NCBI GenBank assembly: GCA_001642005.1
Contig: LWCA01000548.1
Coordinates: 1 to 23,706, forward strand
Direction of reading: 5' to 3'
DNA from: Intoshia linei
Taxonomy: Eukaryota > Orthonectida > Rhopaluridae
DNA: 23,706 nt
Positions 1 through 13,017 of this stretch are shown here, piece after piece. The notes beneath the pieces are model-generated. The model made no database searches. It saw nothing but the letters and a program-made list of their open reading frames with translations, and was not told the origin of the DNA. The translations under genes and the position numbers were made by a program. Numbering within the stretch: the stretch's first letter is position 1; every line of letters begins with the position of its first letter.

Positions 1-1105
1 AATTGTAGCTCCGTTTGGTTTTGAATAAATATACACCACAAATAAAACAAAAATTATTAAAACATGAAAACTGACAAAAACGAAAAACTCATATTATTCT
101 ATAAGAACTTTAATTTATTTACATAGATTTTAAATGACAACGCCATTATTACTGGTTGTTTTTAATCATTCTGTCCTTCAAAAACTAGATCTAAAGTGAC
201 CTTTAAAAATTCTACCATTCTTCACCAAATTTTTCGTAGAGTTCAATGATATATATTTTATTTTGCTCTTTTTTTGAGTGTTATACAGTATAATCTAATC
301 ATAAATTTTATCATTAGATTCTAATGGGATAACTTCAACATATGCAATTAACTAATTCAACTAATACATGACTTAATGTTATGCTAGTCACTTTCAATTA
401 TACGTCTGTATTATTTATTCATTATTATTATTTATTATGATCTTGAATTGTAAAAATTTGACGTAATGTATTAATAGTATATTTTTCTAAAAAAATGAGA
501 AATTATCAATTTTTGGCATAAACGTGAATTAAATTGTATACTAATTTTACCTAATGAATTTGTTACATGTAACATATTAAAAAAAAATAAGACACTCAAT
601 TACAAGAGTTCAATATACATTTATGTGTCAATTGTGACCAGACTGACGCTTATATACTTATATATGTACAATATGTATGTTAAAATATATTATTTCATGA
701 TTTCGTGGTAAATAATTGAACACAGTTTTGGACGCTTTAATTTATTATACTTTGGGTATACATTTCATAACTTAGGTCAACATAATAATATCAAAGCCAA
801 CAATATTATCAATCGTTGCAATGACATTTTCAGAATATGTTGCAAAGCCGTTCTACATGAGTTGCAATTATCCGACTCCTCCGGAAAGTTATAAATCAAT
901 ATTGGCAATATTATCTCTATGTAATATTTAATATTAACACTATTGTGTGATTTAATATTATAATATTACTATTAATAATAATATATAATAATAATGATAA
1001 TTATCATATATTTTAATTTTTATTTTTTTGTCCATTGGACAGCAAAGTGGTATTAAATGCTTAATTACATGTTCAATTACTTATATGTAACTAGGTGGAC
1101 TATTA

Positions 1106-1191
1106 TGTACTACGTACAAACAGCACCTATCTCTACCGCGGGCACATTTTTATTCTTATTCGAGAGCTAGGTGCTTTTTGTACGTAGTACA
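1106..1191. repeat. 86-nt inverted-repeat hairpin
   Basis: The left arm 1106-1133 starts TGTACTACGTACAAACAGC. The right arm 1164-1191 is its reverse complement with about three mismatches over 28 nt. The arms are separated by a 30-nt loop. The size and near-perfect arms fit either a very small foldback transposon or a structured RNA precursor. A related sequence at 2599-2665 keeps the left arm and loop but not the right arm, which favours a repeat origin. Confidence 0.75.
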
Positions 1192-1269
1192 CTAACCAGA
1201 TTCATTTAATTATTATTTACAAATATTTATTATGATTGTTTTGTCGTTCAATGAAAATTTTTTTTGAAG

Positions 1270-1500
1270 TTGTAGGATCAATACTTACATTTTCAATTTT
1301 TATTTTAATCGAAATATTTTAAAAATATTGGTTGAAAATATATTAAAAATTATTTTTCACCGGGAATGCGTAGATTTCTGAGGTTGAAATTTTGTATTTA
1401 TATCAACTGGAATAAGCTCTACGAGTCAATGGTTTTTTAAATTTTATGACTGTTAATATTTTAAATGAACGGTAATACATACGGACATTCAGTTTTATGT
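1270..1500 (+). repeat. Dispersed repeat family, copy A (internally deleted)
   Basis: This copy shares long identical stretches with the copies at 5525-6040, 13018-13672 and (inverted) 23050-23640, for example 'tttatatcaactggaataag'. It holds the head of the unit up to 'aagctct' and then jumps to the tail ('gactgttaat...gaacggtaatacatac'), so the middle is deleted. No coding potential is visible. Confidence 0.75.
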
Positions 1501-2598
1501 AAGTAAAGGTCATGGTAAAAAATTCCCTTTTAAAACATTAAATCATAAAAAACTAATTATCCACTATCTAGTAGAAATTTTTTTCAGTAGATGTGGTGTA
1601 CCGTTGTCGTATACCAAATGTGTTATGTGTCGCATGTTTTTTGTTTGATAAGAATACATCTAAATTTTATTAATTTAGAATTTTAAATTAACTTATTAGG
1701 AGGTACGGATAATTCTTCTCGTGATCCTCTTATTCAGTTTATTTTATACCTTAAAATATATTATAAAAGTAGACAACAACAAAAAAATTTTCTTGCTATA
1801 AAAATACAAAAATTAAATTAAAAATAAAAAATTAAATTAAAAATAAAAATTAAAATTTGAGATATTTTTTGTACTTTTAATCCATTGCATCAATTAATTA
1901 TTAGGAATATACAGTCAGACTGGTGGATAGTGAACATTTGGTTCCAAATTTTTTTAATGTTCACTATAAAAAAATAATAAACAATGAAAATGTAAATAAA
2001 AATGATAGTGAAATGAAAAAGAGAAATGAAAATAATGAACATTATTAATCATGAATCTAAGTTTATTTTCTATATAATCAGTTAAGTTCATTATCAACAA
2101 GTCTGACTGTATTATAATTATAATTTTTAGTCGTGATAACTTTCATCAATTGTGCAAGCATTGTATGGGCAAAAAATTTTCAAAATGTAATCTTATATAA
2201 GATTTATAATCAATACTGAAATACCGTACCTGAGACCCCTCTTAGAGGCGAAATGGAATTTGGTTAAAATAGAGGCTTAATTTTTTCAAATTGAGTATTC
2301 AAAATTATATTATTGGATATCATAACTATTTTGTTTGGTAAATATATTAAAAGTAAATACCAAGAGCCTTGGATAGGTGGCTAGGGTCATATGACGCTAC
2401 CCATTGTTTTTAAAAATTTTTAGGGCTATTTTTAATTTTAGGGTGGCCTTGATCTTGGTAATACTTGGATGTATAGTTAATACTAATAGTACATTTAGGT
2501 CTTTACTATATCCAAACTGGGTGCATTAGTCACTATTATTATGGCCGGAATATATTCAGTCATATTTCATGGTAATCTTATTATCATTATAATATAAC

Positions 2599-2665
2599 TA
2601 GGTTGACTGTTATGTACTAAGTGCAAACAGGACCTAGTTCTGCTGAGGGTACATTTTTATTATAC
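2599..2665 (+). repeat. Half-copy of the 1106-1191 hairpin repeat
   Basis: This matches 1091-1155 base for base over most of its length (ctaggt-gact-ttatgtacta, then gtgcaaacaggacct and a loop ending acatttttatt). The right arm is absent, so it cannot fold as the first copy does. Confidence 0.6.
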
Positions 2666-3271
2666 TTAAAAAATAAATTCACGTTAAAAATCTAACTTAA
2701 AAATCCTACTATTCACTATCATCAATTCTTTAAAGGAGTGGTTCTCAAATTTGTTTCAGGTGGAACCATATGCATTACTTTTTACTTTAAAGTGAATTAT
2801 TCTATCTTAATTTTTTGTTTGTTAACATTTGCGTAAAGAATTTAAAGTAATTGTTATCCTTTTTTATTAATTTATTAGATTTTTCAGAGTACATATTTAC
2901 TTTTTTTGTGGAATGTCTACATTTTGCCTTGATAAAACTCATTTTATATGGAAGAACAGTGAAAATAATGAAAATTTTTAAATTAAATAGTGGTGCACAT
3001 TTTATAACTGGTCTATGACCCGCCTTAATCTGTCTTAAAATATTGCCGATTATTCAAAGGAATTACCAAATACAATGTACATTTCTTGCATGAGCCAGTT
3101 TTATTTTTCAGAATACTGATTTTACCGATTCATTACTAATACAATATTGTACTGAAAAACTTTAATATTTTGAACAATTAAAAAATAGTAGAGCCTGATT
3201 ATCATAGTCAATTCATTTAAGCCTCTACACAACCATGTTTTGTAGCACACATAGTTTAATTTACATTTTAG

Positions 3272-4861
3272 ACGGGTTTACCAATTTTAGTGAACCATTC
3301 GCTGGAACAACTACTAATGTTAACAACATAGTGAATGCATTGTATGGATCCATGTTTGCTTATATTGGATGGTATATTTTTACGTTGTCATTAAATTATT
3401 TACACCCATGTTAGTATTGCATTTGAAATTCAGTATAAGACTTTTTCTCACAAATATACAACCAATATAATAATATCCGCTTACATTCGACGATGACAAT
3501 TCGTAGATCATTGGTTTTTAATCTTTTTAGGTATAAGATACAATTTTTACTTTTTAACAAAAACGTTAAATTCAACAGAACATAAAATTTAGAGTCGATA
3601 TCCAAAATGTATCTCTCATTACAGTAAATATTAGTTTGAGGGGTCAAGAATTATTTTTTAACAAAAAATATGTCAACTAGATTTATAAGTTGAGAACCTC
3701 TGCATTAAAAACGGTGAACACTGCGTATGTCACACGTAGTATTTTAAATACACGAAATTTAGGAATTTCTTGAATCTCGTTACTCAAGACATGCAAAAAC
3801 CGAGCAGAGATTCTCCTAAAGCTATTTTTATAGCCACAATATCAGTTATTGTTATATATCTACTTGTAATTATCTCATACCATACTGTATTAAATATCCC
3901 TGAAATTGTCTCTTCTAGTGCTATAGCCATTGTAATTATTTTGATCATTATGCGGTAAAAGTCCTTGTTAAGAAATTTTTGGTTTTTTAAACTCAAAAAA
4001 CCACTCTTACAGGGACTTTTACAATACATAATATTGAAAATTTATATAATAAAATAAAAAATTAAGAATTTTGCCAACAAAATAAACAAATACTATTCAT
4101 ATATTATACCTATATTTGTCTCTTTATCAACGTTTGGTGGATTAAACGGAAATTTTTTTACTTCTGTCAGGTATAATTGTTAAATTACTTTATAAAACTC
4201 ATTGAATTTAGACTATTCGTTGAAGGTGCACATTGCGGTTACTTGCCAAAAGTATTGGCCATGAAACATTACTCTGAACGAACACCAATAATATCCAACA
4301 TTGTCATTGTTATACAACTATCTATTATATATTTATATTGATAATTTAGTCCATAATTTCAATATTTATGATTTTATCTGGTAGCATTGATAAACTCATA
4401 TCAATGTTTTGTTTGCTATTTTGGTTATCAGTAGAAATGTCAGTAGTCGCACTACTTAAATATAGATGGATACATCGTAACGAACAAACCAATTTACTGA
4501 GAGTATTTCATTTAATTAAATCTATACATTTAATTTTTTAGATTCCCATAATATTTCATTTCATTTTCTTCATTTGCGCTATATTTATGATTGCCATACC
4601 TTTGTATAGTTTTGATATGGTCAGTGTAATTGTCATTGGCGTGATTGTACTAGGATTTCTTTTTTATGTTATTTTTATAAAATACAAAAAATTCCACTGC
4701 GATAAATTGATGGGTAAAGTTTTCATTTTGCTAATCTTATGAAATTATCTAATATTAAACATTTAGTATCAATAACTCTATTACTACAAAAATTATTGAT
4801 GGTTACTTACATTGATGATGAAGAAAAAGTCGGCACATTTGAATTGCATTTAAAAAAATAA
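3272..4861 (+). CDS. SLC7 LAT-type amino acid transporter (C-terminal seven exons)
   Basis: The product resembles the light chains of heteromeric amino acid exchangers (SLC7, APC superfamily), polytopic plasma-membrane proteins that exchange amino acids with a glycoprotein heavy chain. Exons: 3272-3371, 3763-3931, 4067-4170, 4212-4308, 4350-4502, 4542-4713, 4767-4861; phases agree at every joint and give 295 residues. Family landmarks in order are FAYIGWNFLNLVTQDMQKP (LAT: YSGLFAYGGWNYLNFVTEE), SPKAIFIATISV, IPIFVSLSTFGGLNG, RLFVEGAHCGYLPKVLAM, a TM pair around SIISIFMILSGSIDKLI, and a C-terminal LLLQKLL. LATs have about 500 residues, so some 200 N-terminal residues, including the helices and the cysteine that binds the heavy chain, are not found. 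Four introns are only 41, 41, 39 and 53 nt and carry in-frame stops or frame changes, so they must be spliced. AATAAA overlaps the stop codon. The gene looks intact from 3272 onward. The transported substrate cannot be told. Confidence 0.85.
3956..4021 (+). repeat. Imperfect hairpin inside SLC7 intron
   Basis: The arms 'aaaagtccttgttaag...ttttt' and 'aaaaacc...cttacagggactttt' pair around a short loop near 3990, with an internal bulge. It lies within the 135-nt intron 3932-4066. It could be a small foldback element, or a structure that brings the splice sites closer together. Its length (about 65 nt) resembles that of small-RNA precursors, but nothing shows processing. Confidence 0.5.
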
Positions 4862-4872
4862 AACACAAACGT

Positions 4873-7089
4873 TTACTTAAATTCTTTTAACAATGATTCT
4901 TTTTGATTTAAAAAATCTACATTTCTCCAATTACAACCAGTTTCAAATAAATTTTGAAAGTTTTGTTCGAAAGATTCAATAATTATAGTCGCTAATAATT
5001 TGGCTCCATTATAATTCAGGTGTAATCCGTCTTCCAATAAAATGTCAATGTTCTAAATACATACATTTATTAGACATATGTTGCAGATTCATCAATTGAT
5101 ATTTTTATTTTATTTTGGGAACCCAAAATACAAAATAAAAAAATACGTCAAGGTGTCAAATCTTAAATTTGGGTCCGCCAAGCACTACCGGTCCTAATGA
5201 AGAAATTTAATGACGTTTGGTAACATTTTTTCATCCATCGATGCTTTAGTAGTGCGCGAAAAATTCTGTGTGAAATTACCGGTCCATCGTAAAAAAATGT
5301 TATAATATTAAGTCTGAGTTAAGATATTATATAATAACGATTAAAATTACATTAGACTCTACAAATTTCGACCAGCAATCTATAAATTGGCATGATTTAT
5401 ATTGGGCAATTTTTTTGACCGTATTGGCATAATGTTGTACATTTTTAAAATGTACACAGTCTATTTTATCTAAACAAATGTCCATGACAGGATTAATAAA
5501 ATGATGAAATTGAGTTTATAAATATATATATGCGTAGATTTATGGGTTGAAATTTTGTATTTATATCAACTGGAATAAGCTCTATCAGAATAATCCATTT
5601 TTTTTAATTTTCGAACAATTAATTATTTCAGATTTTTTGACCGTGCAGGTGCAACTTATTCAGATTGAAATTTTTTGTGTGTTAACAGGATACAACTGTA
5701 CCACCTGTAATTTTTTTTAAATTGTAGGGCTGTTTTCATTAAAAAAAAAGGTCATTTGGGGTTTTGGCCCTGAATATATATTTTTTTTAAATTTAAATTT
5801 ATGATTAAAAATCCGTATCAAAGTATATATTTTTTTAAATTCTCGAACTCTTTTGATTTTAAAAAAAAACAATTGGGTTTTTTGACCCGTAAGATGTGAG
5901 TTTGGGAGGTTGAAATTTATTTTGCAAACACCCTCGGAAAAAAAACTGTAATTGAAATGTGAACTTTATAAAATTCTAAGACTGATAATTATTGAAATAA
6001 ACGGTAACACATACACTAACAAATATTGCATAGCATATTATATAAATAAGGATAAAATGTTTGAATTTTAAAAAAATTTTTTTTGGTTTAACCACGAAAG
6101 TTTGGCGACCACTGCTCTAGATTGAAAAAAATAAATAAGTTAAATTTACCATTTAAATAGCAATGTTTTTGATAGCTTTTTTCGCAGCATGGTGGAGGAG
6201 ATATAAGAAACACCTTAGCGTTTTGATACATCTAAATAAATATTGTAATAGACTGCATGTGTATTCCAATTTATAATGTAAACCAGGCAGTCACGCTTAA
6301 AGAAGCAAATGATGGGTAGTAAATGCTATAAAATTTACAGTGTAACCGATTTGATAAGCACATCAAAGCTACGATAGGTAACTGAAAAAATTAGGAGTTT
6401 TAAGATTAAGGTACGATAATCAGTTACCCTCTAATTTGAGAACTCTTTTGATTGTATTCCAGTAACAACTAATGTTAAAAAGTCTTACACATTTAAGATA
6501 ATCTAAAATATCGTTATAATTTTTTATAAATTGGTCAATTGGAACAGATTGAAGTTGGTTGAGTACTAAGTCGGTAGAATCATTAGATCCTATAAAAATA
6601 ACGATTCCTACTACATTTAAAAGTGAATCGTTAAATATTTTTTCCTTTGACCAGTTTATCCATTTTGAATTATATCCAGAAAACCCATAATTCAATATAT
6701 CGAATTTTCTGAAATATAATTAATTTATATATAATTATTTAAAAATACCTGACATATTTGTTTGCTATAATTCCGAGCCAGGGAGATTTATCTGAAAATC
6801 CTCTCTAAATATAATTTAAAATTTTCAATAATTTTTATAGATAATGTAAATAGTGCTTTTCAACCCTTTCACTTTTGAGTACCACCGATGCACAGGTAGT
6901 ACTTGCTGTATAATGGTAATTTTAATGTGGCGTTTGTATAGTGGCATGTCATCTCATTCTATGATATGAAGAACTTATCAATATTGCATAATAATAAATA
7001 AAAGGACCCAATATTTATAATTAACGTAAATTTAAATAAATTACCTGGGTATGAGAATCACCTAGAAAAATAATCTTTGATTTCACCAT
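4873..7089 (-). CDS. IAH1: IAH1-family SGNH/GDSL esterase
   Basis: This is the isoamyl acetate-hydrolysing esterase family, small serine hydrolases that cleave short-chain esters. Exons on the minus strand: 7089-7045, 6804-6749, 6708-6489, 6231-6150, 5469-5351, 5052-4873; phases fit and give 233 residues (human IAH1 248). All SGNH blocks are present: block I LGDSHTQ (nucleophile Ser12), block II NYGFSGYN (Gly42/Gly45), block III IGSNDS (Asn76) and block V DGLHL (Asp182, His185). An ISPPP segment follows at about 117-121. The gene is therefore predicted to be catalytically complete. There is no signal peptide, so it is probably cytosolic. Block I has His where Ile or Leu is common. The second intron is 40 nt; the 680-nt fourth intron carries a dispersed repeat copy. 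Translation starts at the ATG just before the hydrophobic first strand (KIIFLGDS). It converges with SLC7, the two stop codons being 11 nt apart. Confidence 0.92.
5525..6040 (+). repeat. Dispersed repeat family, copy B (in IAH1 intron)
   Basis: This is a long copy of the family, starting 'tgcgtagattt' and running through 'gttaacaggatacaactgta', 'gggctgttttcattaaaa', 'ttttggccctgaa' and 'gaaataaacggtaacacata'. It sits in IAH1 intron 4 in antisense orientation to that gene. It aligns without large gaps to copy C. At 6101-6114 it is followed by a hAT-like terminal sequence ending GACCACTG. Confidence 0.8.
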
Positions 7090-7198
7090 TTTAACGATAA
7101 TTAAGTAAAATAAAATACTGTAGTATAAATTCATTAGGGAAAGCAAAAGTTAATAAAGTTAATTTTTGATATTTTAATTAGTTTTCAATTTTCAAAGT

Positions 7199-7883
7199 AT
7201 GCCAAAAAATCCAAAATCGAGACAGGAAAAAATCAGCAATATTCTAAAACTTTATCCAACTGACAATGTCTCGTTTGATAAATTATATTATGTACAGGTA
7301 CATAGAAGTTCAAAACAAAAATCTTTAAATACTGTTATTCCTATACGAAAATACTTAAAAGTTAAGAGTAATTTTGCATTAGAAGTGTTAGAAGCTTTTT
7401 TGTCAGCAGACATACCATTATATAAATAAATTTGAATTAGTTACAATAATTATTAATGGTATACCAGGAAATGGTGTGATCATACAACGAGCAATGAAGG
7501 CAGTATCTGCAGTTGGATTATATAATGAATTAATCAAACTCAATGGTTATACATCTATAATAGATGTGATTAAATTGGCAAAAGACTCATTTAACATTAA
7601 TAAAGCATTTGAAACATTACAAAATTTAAATTTTGTTCCAGATCCATGCAAAATACTTCATTACATAGAAAAAAGGTTGAAAACCAATGACATTACAAAT
7701 ATAATGATGGCTTTGGATAAATCTAAGCCTCCTTCACTGTACAGTAAATTAAGAAATGGACCATCAACATCTAATGTAATAGAGAGAAGTTTTAGTATGT
7801 TGAATAAACTCTTAACAAGACAAAGAAATTTTGCACATGACAATATAAAGAAATATTTAATATTGTACCATAATAAAGTATAA
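7199..7883 (+). pseudogene. Decayed CGGBP1-like hAT transposase
   Basis: There are two open pieces. 7199-7429 encodes a basic start (MPKNPKSRQEK) and a segment ending FALEVLEAFLSADIPLYK, a hallmark of CGGBP1-like hAT-derived proteins (typically followed by RSFLEKYT). 7476-7883 encodes the C-terminal end, with YNELIKLNGYTS..., DPCKILHYIEKRLKTNDI and a dimerisation-like tail TSNVIERSFSMLNKLLTRQR. The zinc-finger cysteines expected near the N-terminus are absent (KLYYVQVHRS in their place). The whole catalytic middle is missing between the pieces, and a stop and frame change separate them. It is therefore a dead, internally deleted copy. The start lies 109 nt from the IAH1 start codon, in divergent orientation. 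No terminal repeats were found. Confidence 0.75.
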
Positions 7884-8584
7884 AATAATACTTTGTCTTA
7901 TTTGTATGACTTTCCAAGTAATAGTCACTTTTGTTAATCGATGAAGCATGAATTTAAGTGAAAACAGTTTATAAATTTTTTTTATAGGTTACATTTTTTT
8001 AATTTTATAGGTTATAAAAAGTTTGCCCTAGTTATCATTGATCAACTTGAATTGACAATAAGATACTAATTTTAACAAATATGTTTACTTTACCAACATT
8101 TCCAAAATTCTCGTTCGTGAAATGTCACTAGAGGTGCATTTTGACCATGTATAACCGCATATCCAAGCAATATGGGATGATGGAACTAAAGTAAATCAAT
8201 TCATGACAAAACCAAACACTTTTTGAATCGCGGAATTTAAAACACTTGAAATAAAATAAAATTCTCGTATAATCAGTTTCTAAAGAATTTTATTTTAATA
8301 GTTTATTTTAAAATTGCAGTGACCAATTTTTCTAGAGACCCAATTCTGGTGGAAATAGTTTTAATTCATATTTCTTTATGAATGATACTAAATTGAACCA
8401 AAAATAAACTCTGATCTACACATCACAAATCTAAAGTTTAAAATGTCAATTTTTTATATTTACGATTTAATGACGCAATTTATTTTTTGAAAGATGAAAA
8501 TTACACACTGTAAATTTTTATTTTGTGCATTGCTTATTCACATTTTAGACATACAGAGTAAATTTCAATAAAGGGATAAAATGT
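7884..8584. other. Intergenic DNA, nothing recognised
   Basis: This AT-rich stretch lies between the CGGBP1-like pseudogene and the hAT insertion. I see no exon, RNA gene or repeat in it that I can support. Confidence 0.5.
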
Positions 8585-9359
8585 CTCAAAATTAGATATG
8601 TGCAATACCAATACTCTTGATACATTTTTGAACCAAACTTTTAAGGGGAGGTTTTTAAGATTTTTTTTGAACCAAACTTTCAAGAAGGGTTTTTAGAAAA
8701 TTTTTTTTAACTTTTATTATCATTTTTAAATTTATCGCCTTCATTTTTGAAAAAAATTTATCAATTTTAATAATAAATAGCTAAATTCCATTGAGATTAA
8801 AATATATCCTCAAATCAATAAAACGGTGGACTCAACAATTATAACCTTTCACTTATTTAATATTCTGTCTTAAGTTTCATGGTTAATCTGCAGTTAATTC
8901 TTTTCACAGAGTTTATTGTTATCTGTTGGATTAGAATTGAGTTGTTCGGTTCAAAATACTAGAAGACTCGGTACATTTGGTTTTTATATCACAGATGATA
9001 TTGATTTGTTCGAAAAATCCTTACCATGTAATGAATCTGCTGTGAAATATTGGACCAAAAGCAACCTAACCATTTAAAAAAAAGTTAAAAGCTATGAAGT
9101 TTATTATCACTCCTTTAACCTCTGTAGCATCAGAATCTACTTTTAGTATTAGTGGTAGCATCATTTCCAAAACAAGAGAAAGACTAAAAAATGATATAAA
9201 AAAACTGTGGTTTTTGAAAGACAAATTATGTTTTATTAAAATTTGATTTTCTTATTTTCATTGTCTTAATCATAAAAAAAAATCTTAAACACATCTCTTG
9301 AAATTTTGGTTCAAAAAAAATCTTACAGTATTGGTATTGTGCACATGCCTACTCAAAAT
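8585..9359 (+). mobile_element. 759-bp hAT element with 8-bp target duplication
   Basis: The element spans 8593-9351. It begins TAGATATGTGCAATACCAAT and ends with the inverted counterpart, whose reverse complement reads TAGGCATGTGCACAATACC. The inverted similarity continues inward into 'gaaccaaact' subterminal repeats (8625-8709 and 9295-9330). It is flanked by a perfect direct repeat CTCAAAAT (8585-8592 and 9352-9359), the 8-bp target duplication typical of hAT transposons. The interior holds only the last part of a hAT transposase, so this is an internally deleted, non-autonomous copy. Confidence 0.93.
8994..9245 (+). pseudogene. hAT transposase C-terminal (dimerisation) remnant
   Basis: A first frame reads DDIDLFEKSLP...SAVKYWTKSN, matching the segment just before the hAT dimerisation domain. 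After a stop at about 9076 and a frame change the sequence continues ITPLTSVASESTFSISGSII, then SKTRERLKNDIKKLWFLKD and a stop. This matches the family pattern PxTSVASExxFSxxGxxxxxxRxxL. The DNA-binding and catalytic regions are absent. It lies inside the 8593-9351 element and gives its family. Confidence 0.88.
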
Positions 9360-9394
9360 ACTTAATGTTAAATACGCGAATAGTTGATCAAGGG

Positions 9395-9495
9395 ATCCAA
9401 TATATTTTTCACGGCGGACCGGTAATAAATAATAAATTTTAAAAAAAATCCAGAGGGGTAATGGTCCGCAGACAACCAATTAGGGAACGCTGGTT
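9395..9495. repeat. Fragment resembling hAT-type repeat ends
   Basis: The stretch contains 'cacggcggaccgg' and, 50 nt on, 'ggtccgcagacaaccaatta' followed by 'gggaacgctgg'. These are inverted echoes of one another and resemble degenerate terminal sequences of non-autonomous hAT elements. It lies just past the RpL10 3' end. No target duplication was found. Confidence 0.35.
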
Positions 9496-9533
9496 TACAG
9501 TTTTGGTGAAATAGACTAAACATAGAAGGTACA

Positions 9534-9539
9534 TTTATT
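9534..9539 (-). promoter_or_regulatory. RpL10 poly(A) signal
   Basis: TTTATT on the plus strand reads AATAAA in the direction of RpL10. It begins 16 nt past the TGA stop codon, implying a very short 3' UTR. Confidence 0.5.
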
Positions 9540-9555
9540 TGATCAGATTTACAAA

Positions 9556-11777
<2,222 letters not shown>

Positions 11778-13017
11778 TTTTCACGTGAAATTATTCGGTT
11801 GATAATAAATTCAATTTAAACAATATTCATTTTTGTATCGTAGAAGCATTTTTTATCTTTTATTTAATTTAAATCTAATTTTATTACATTATATACTGTA
11901 AATAATATTCAAGTAGGTGAATTTTTTGAGGCTAATTGTCACTTTCCAGTGGCTCGAATATGGTAGGTTTGGGCAGTTCTAGGTGATCACTAACAATAAG
12001 ATGCGAATTACCGATAATTAACACAAAATTGTAGAATGTACATTTGGAACACCTTAATCATGGTATTTTATCAGTTCAGTGTTTCAGGGTCTATTTTCAC
12101 ATTTCAGCTCTACCTCTCCACCAAATGTTAGTTCAAGTAGTCTGAAATGATTACGAATCGGTTGTCTTGCCTCACAGATTCATAGAATATTTGTCTATAA
12201 ATTGTGATATATAATTGATTTGTAAACAGTATTAAAACGTAGTTTATACAATTTTTACGTTTACTTAAATACATTTAATGTACATACATTTGTAAAAAAT
12301 GAATGTATCAAGTTTACTAAAATGTAAAACAGTTTAGCGAAAAAATTGTTTAACGTCATTTATAAATTTTAGAAAAAGAAATGTTCATAAAAGTATACAA
12401 GGTGTAATGAAACTAGTTGAATTGATAATTCTTAAAGTTCTCTTAACTTACTTGAAATCACAAACAGAGGACATTGACTGTACCTTAATAATTAAATGGA
12501 TTTTTCGACCAAGGTTAGATTATCGTTAAATTTAATATGTGCAATATATAATATACACATCTACATCGGGTCCATCAAATTTAAAGTTGTTATTTGCAAC
12601 CTAACTTGGTTCCGCATAAATTTTGAATAGATACCACAAATTACTTTACTGCTGTCTGTAAAATAATTTATGGGTACGTGGGTAAAACGGACTTGCGTAT
12701 CGCATTCTCAAATGACGGTAAAAGTTCCGAGAGTAACAACGCTTTTGTTGGGCGGTTGATTTTGGAGGGTTACCATTTCTAGTGAGTATTTCAAAAGTAA
12801 TTTCATTCATTTAATAATATTTAGTACTAGAATAGATCGATTTCATTAAATAAAGAGCATAAAAATCAAAAAATGCGTGGGCGAAATTTATTTTAAAATT
12901 TCAATTAATTACAAAAATTTTTAGTCTAAAGTTAGAAAAAAAGCATTTTTCGAAACATTGTCAGATTCAATTAAATAACCACTTTGATGTCTGTTATACC
13001 TACATTTTATGCAGTCA

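Larger units (their letters stand above)
1..3271. other. Gene-free stretch upstream of the SLC7 exons
   Basis: I see no convincing exon on either strand in these 3.3 kb. It is very AT-rich. It holds one copy of the dispersed repeat family (about 1270-1500), an inverted-repeat hairpin (1106-1191), a half-copy of that hairpin (2599-2665) and a hAT-like terminal sequence near 2736. The missing N-terminal exons of the SLC7 gene would be expected here. I looked for the first membrane helices (a GxxIGxGIF-type motif) and did not find them, so they lie further upstream, are too short to see, or are lost. Confidence 0.6.

Noticed and set aside
4503-4541. In-frame stop in SLC7 taken as a pseudogene sign
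   Set aside because: The stop is the TAG of a splice acceptor; a 39-nt intron with a good donor removes it, as in other genes of this window.
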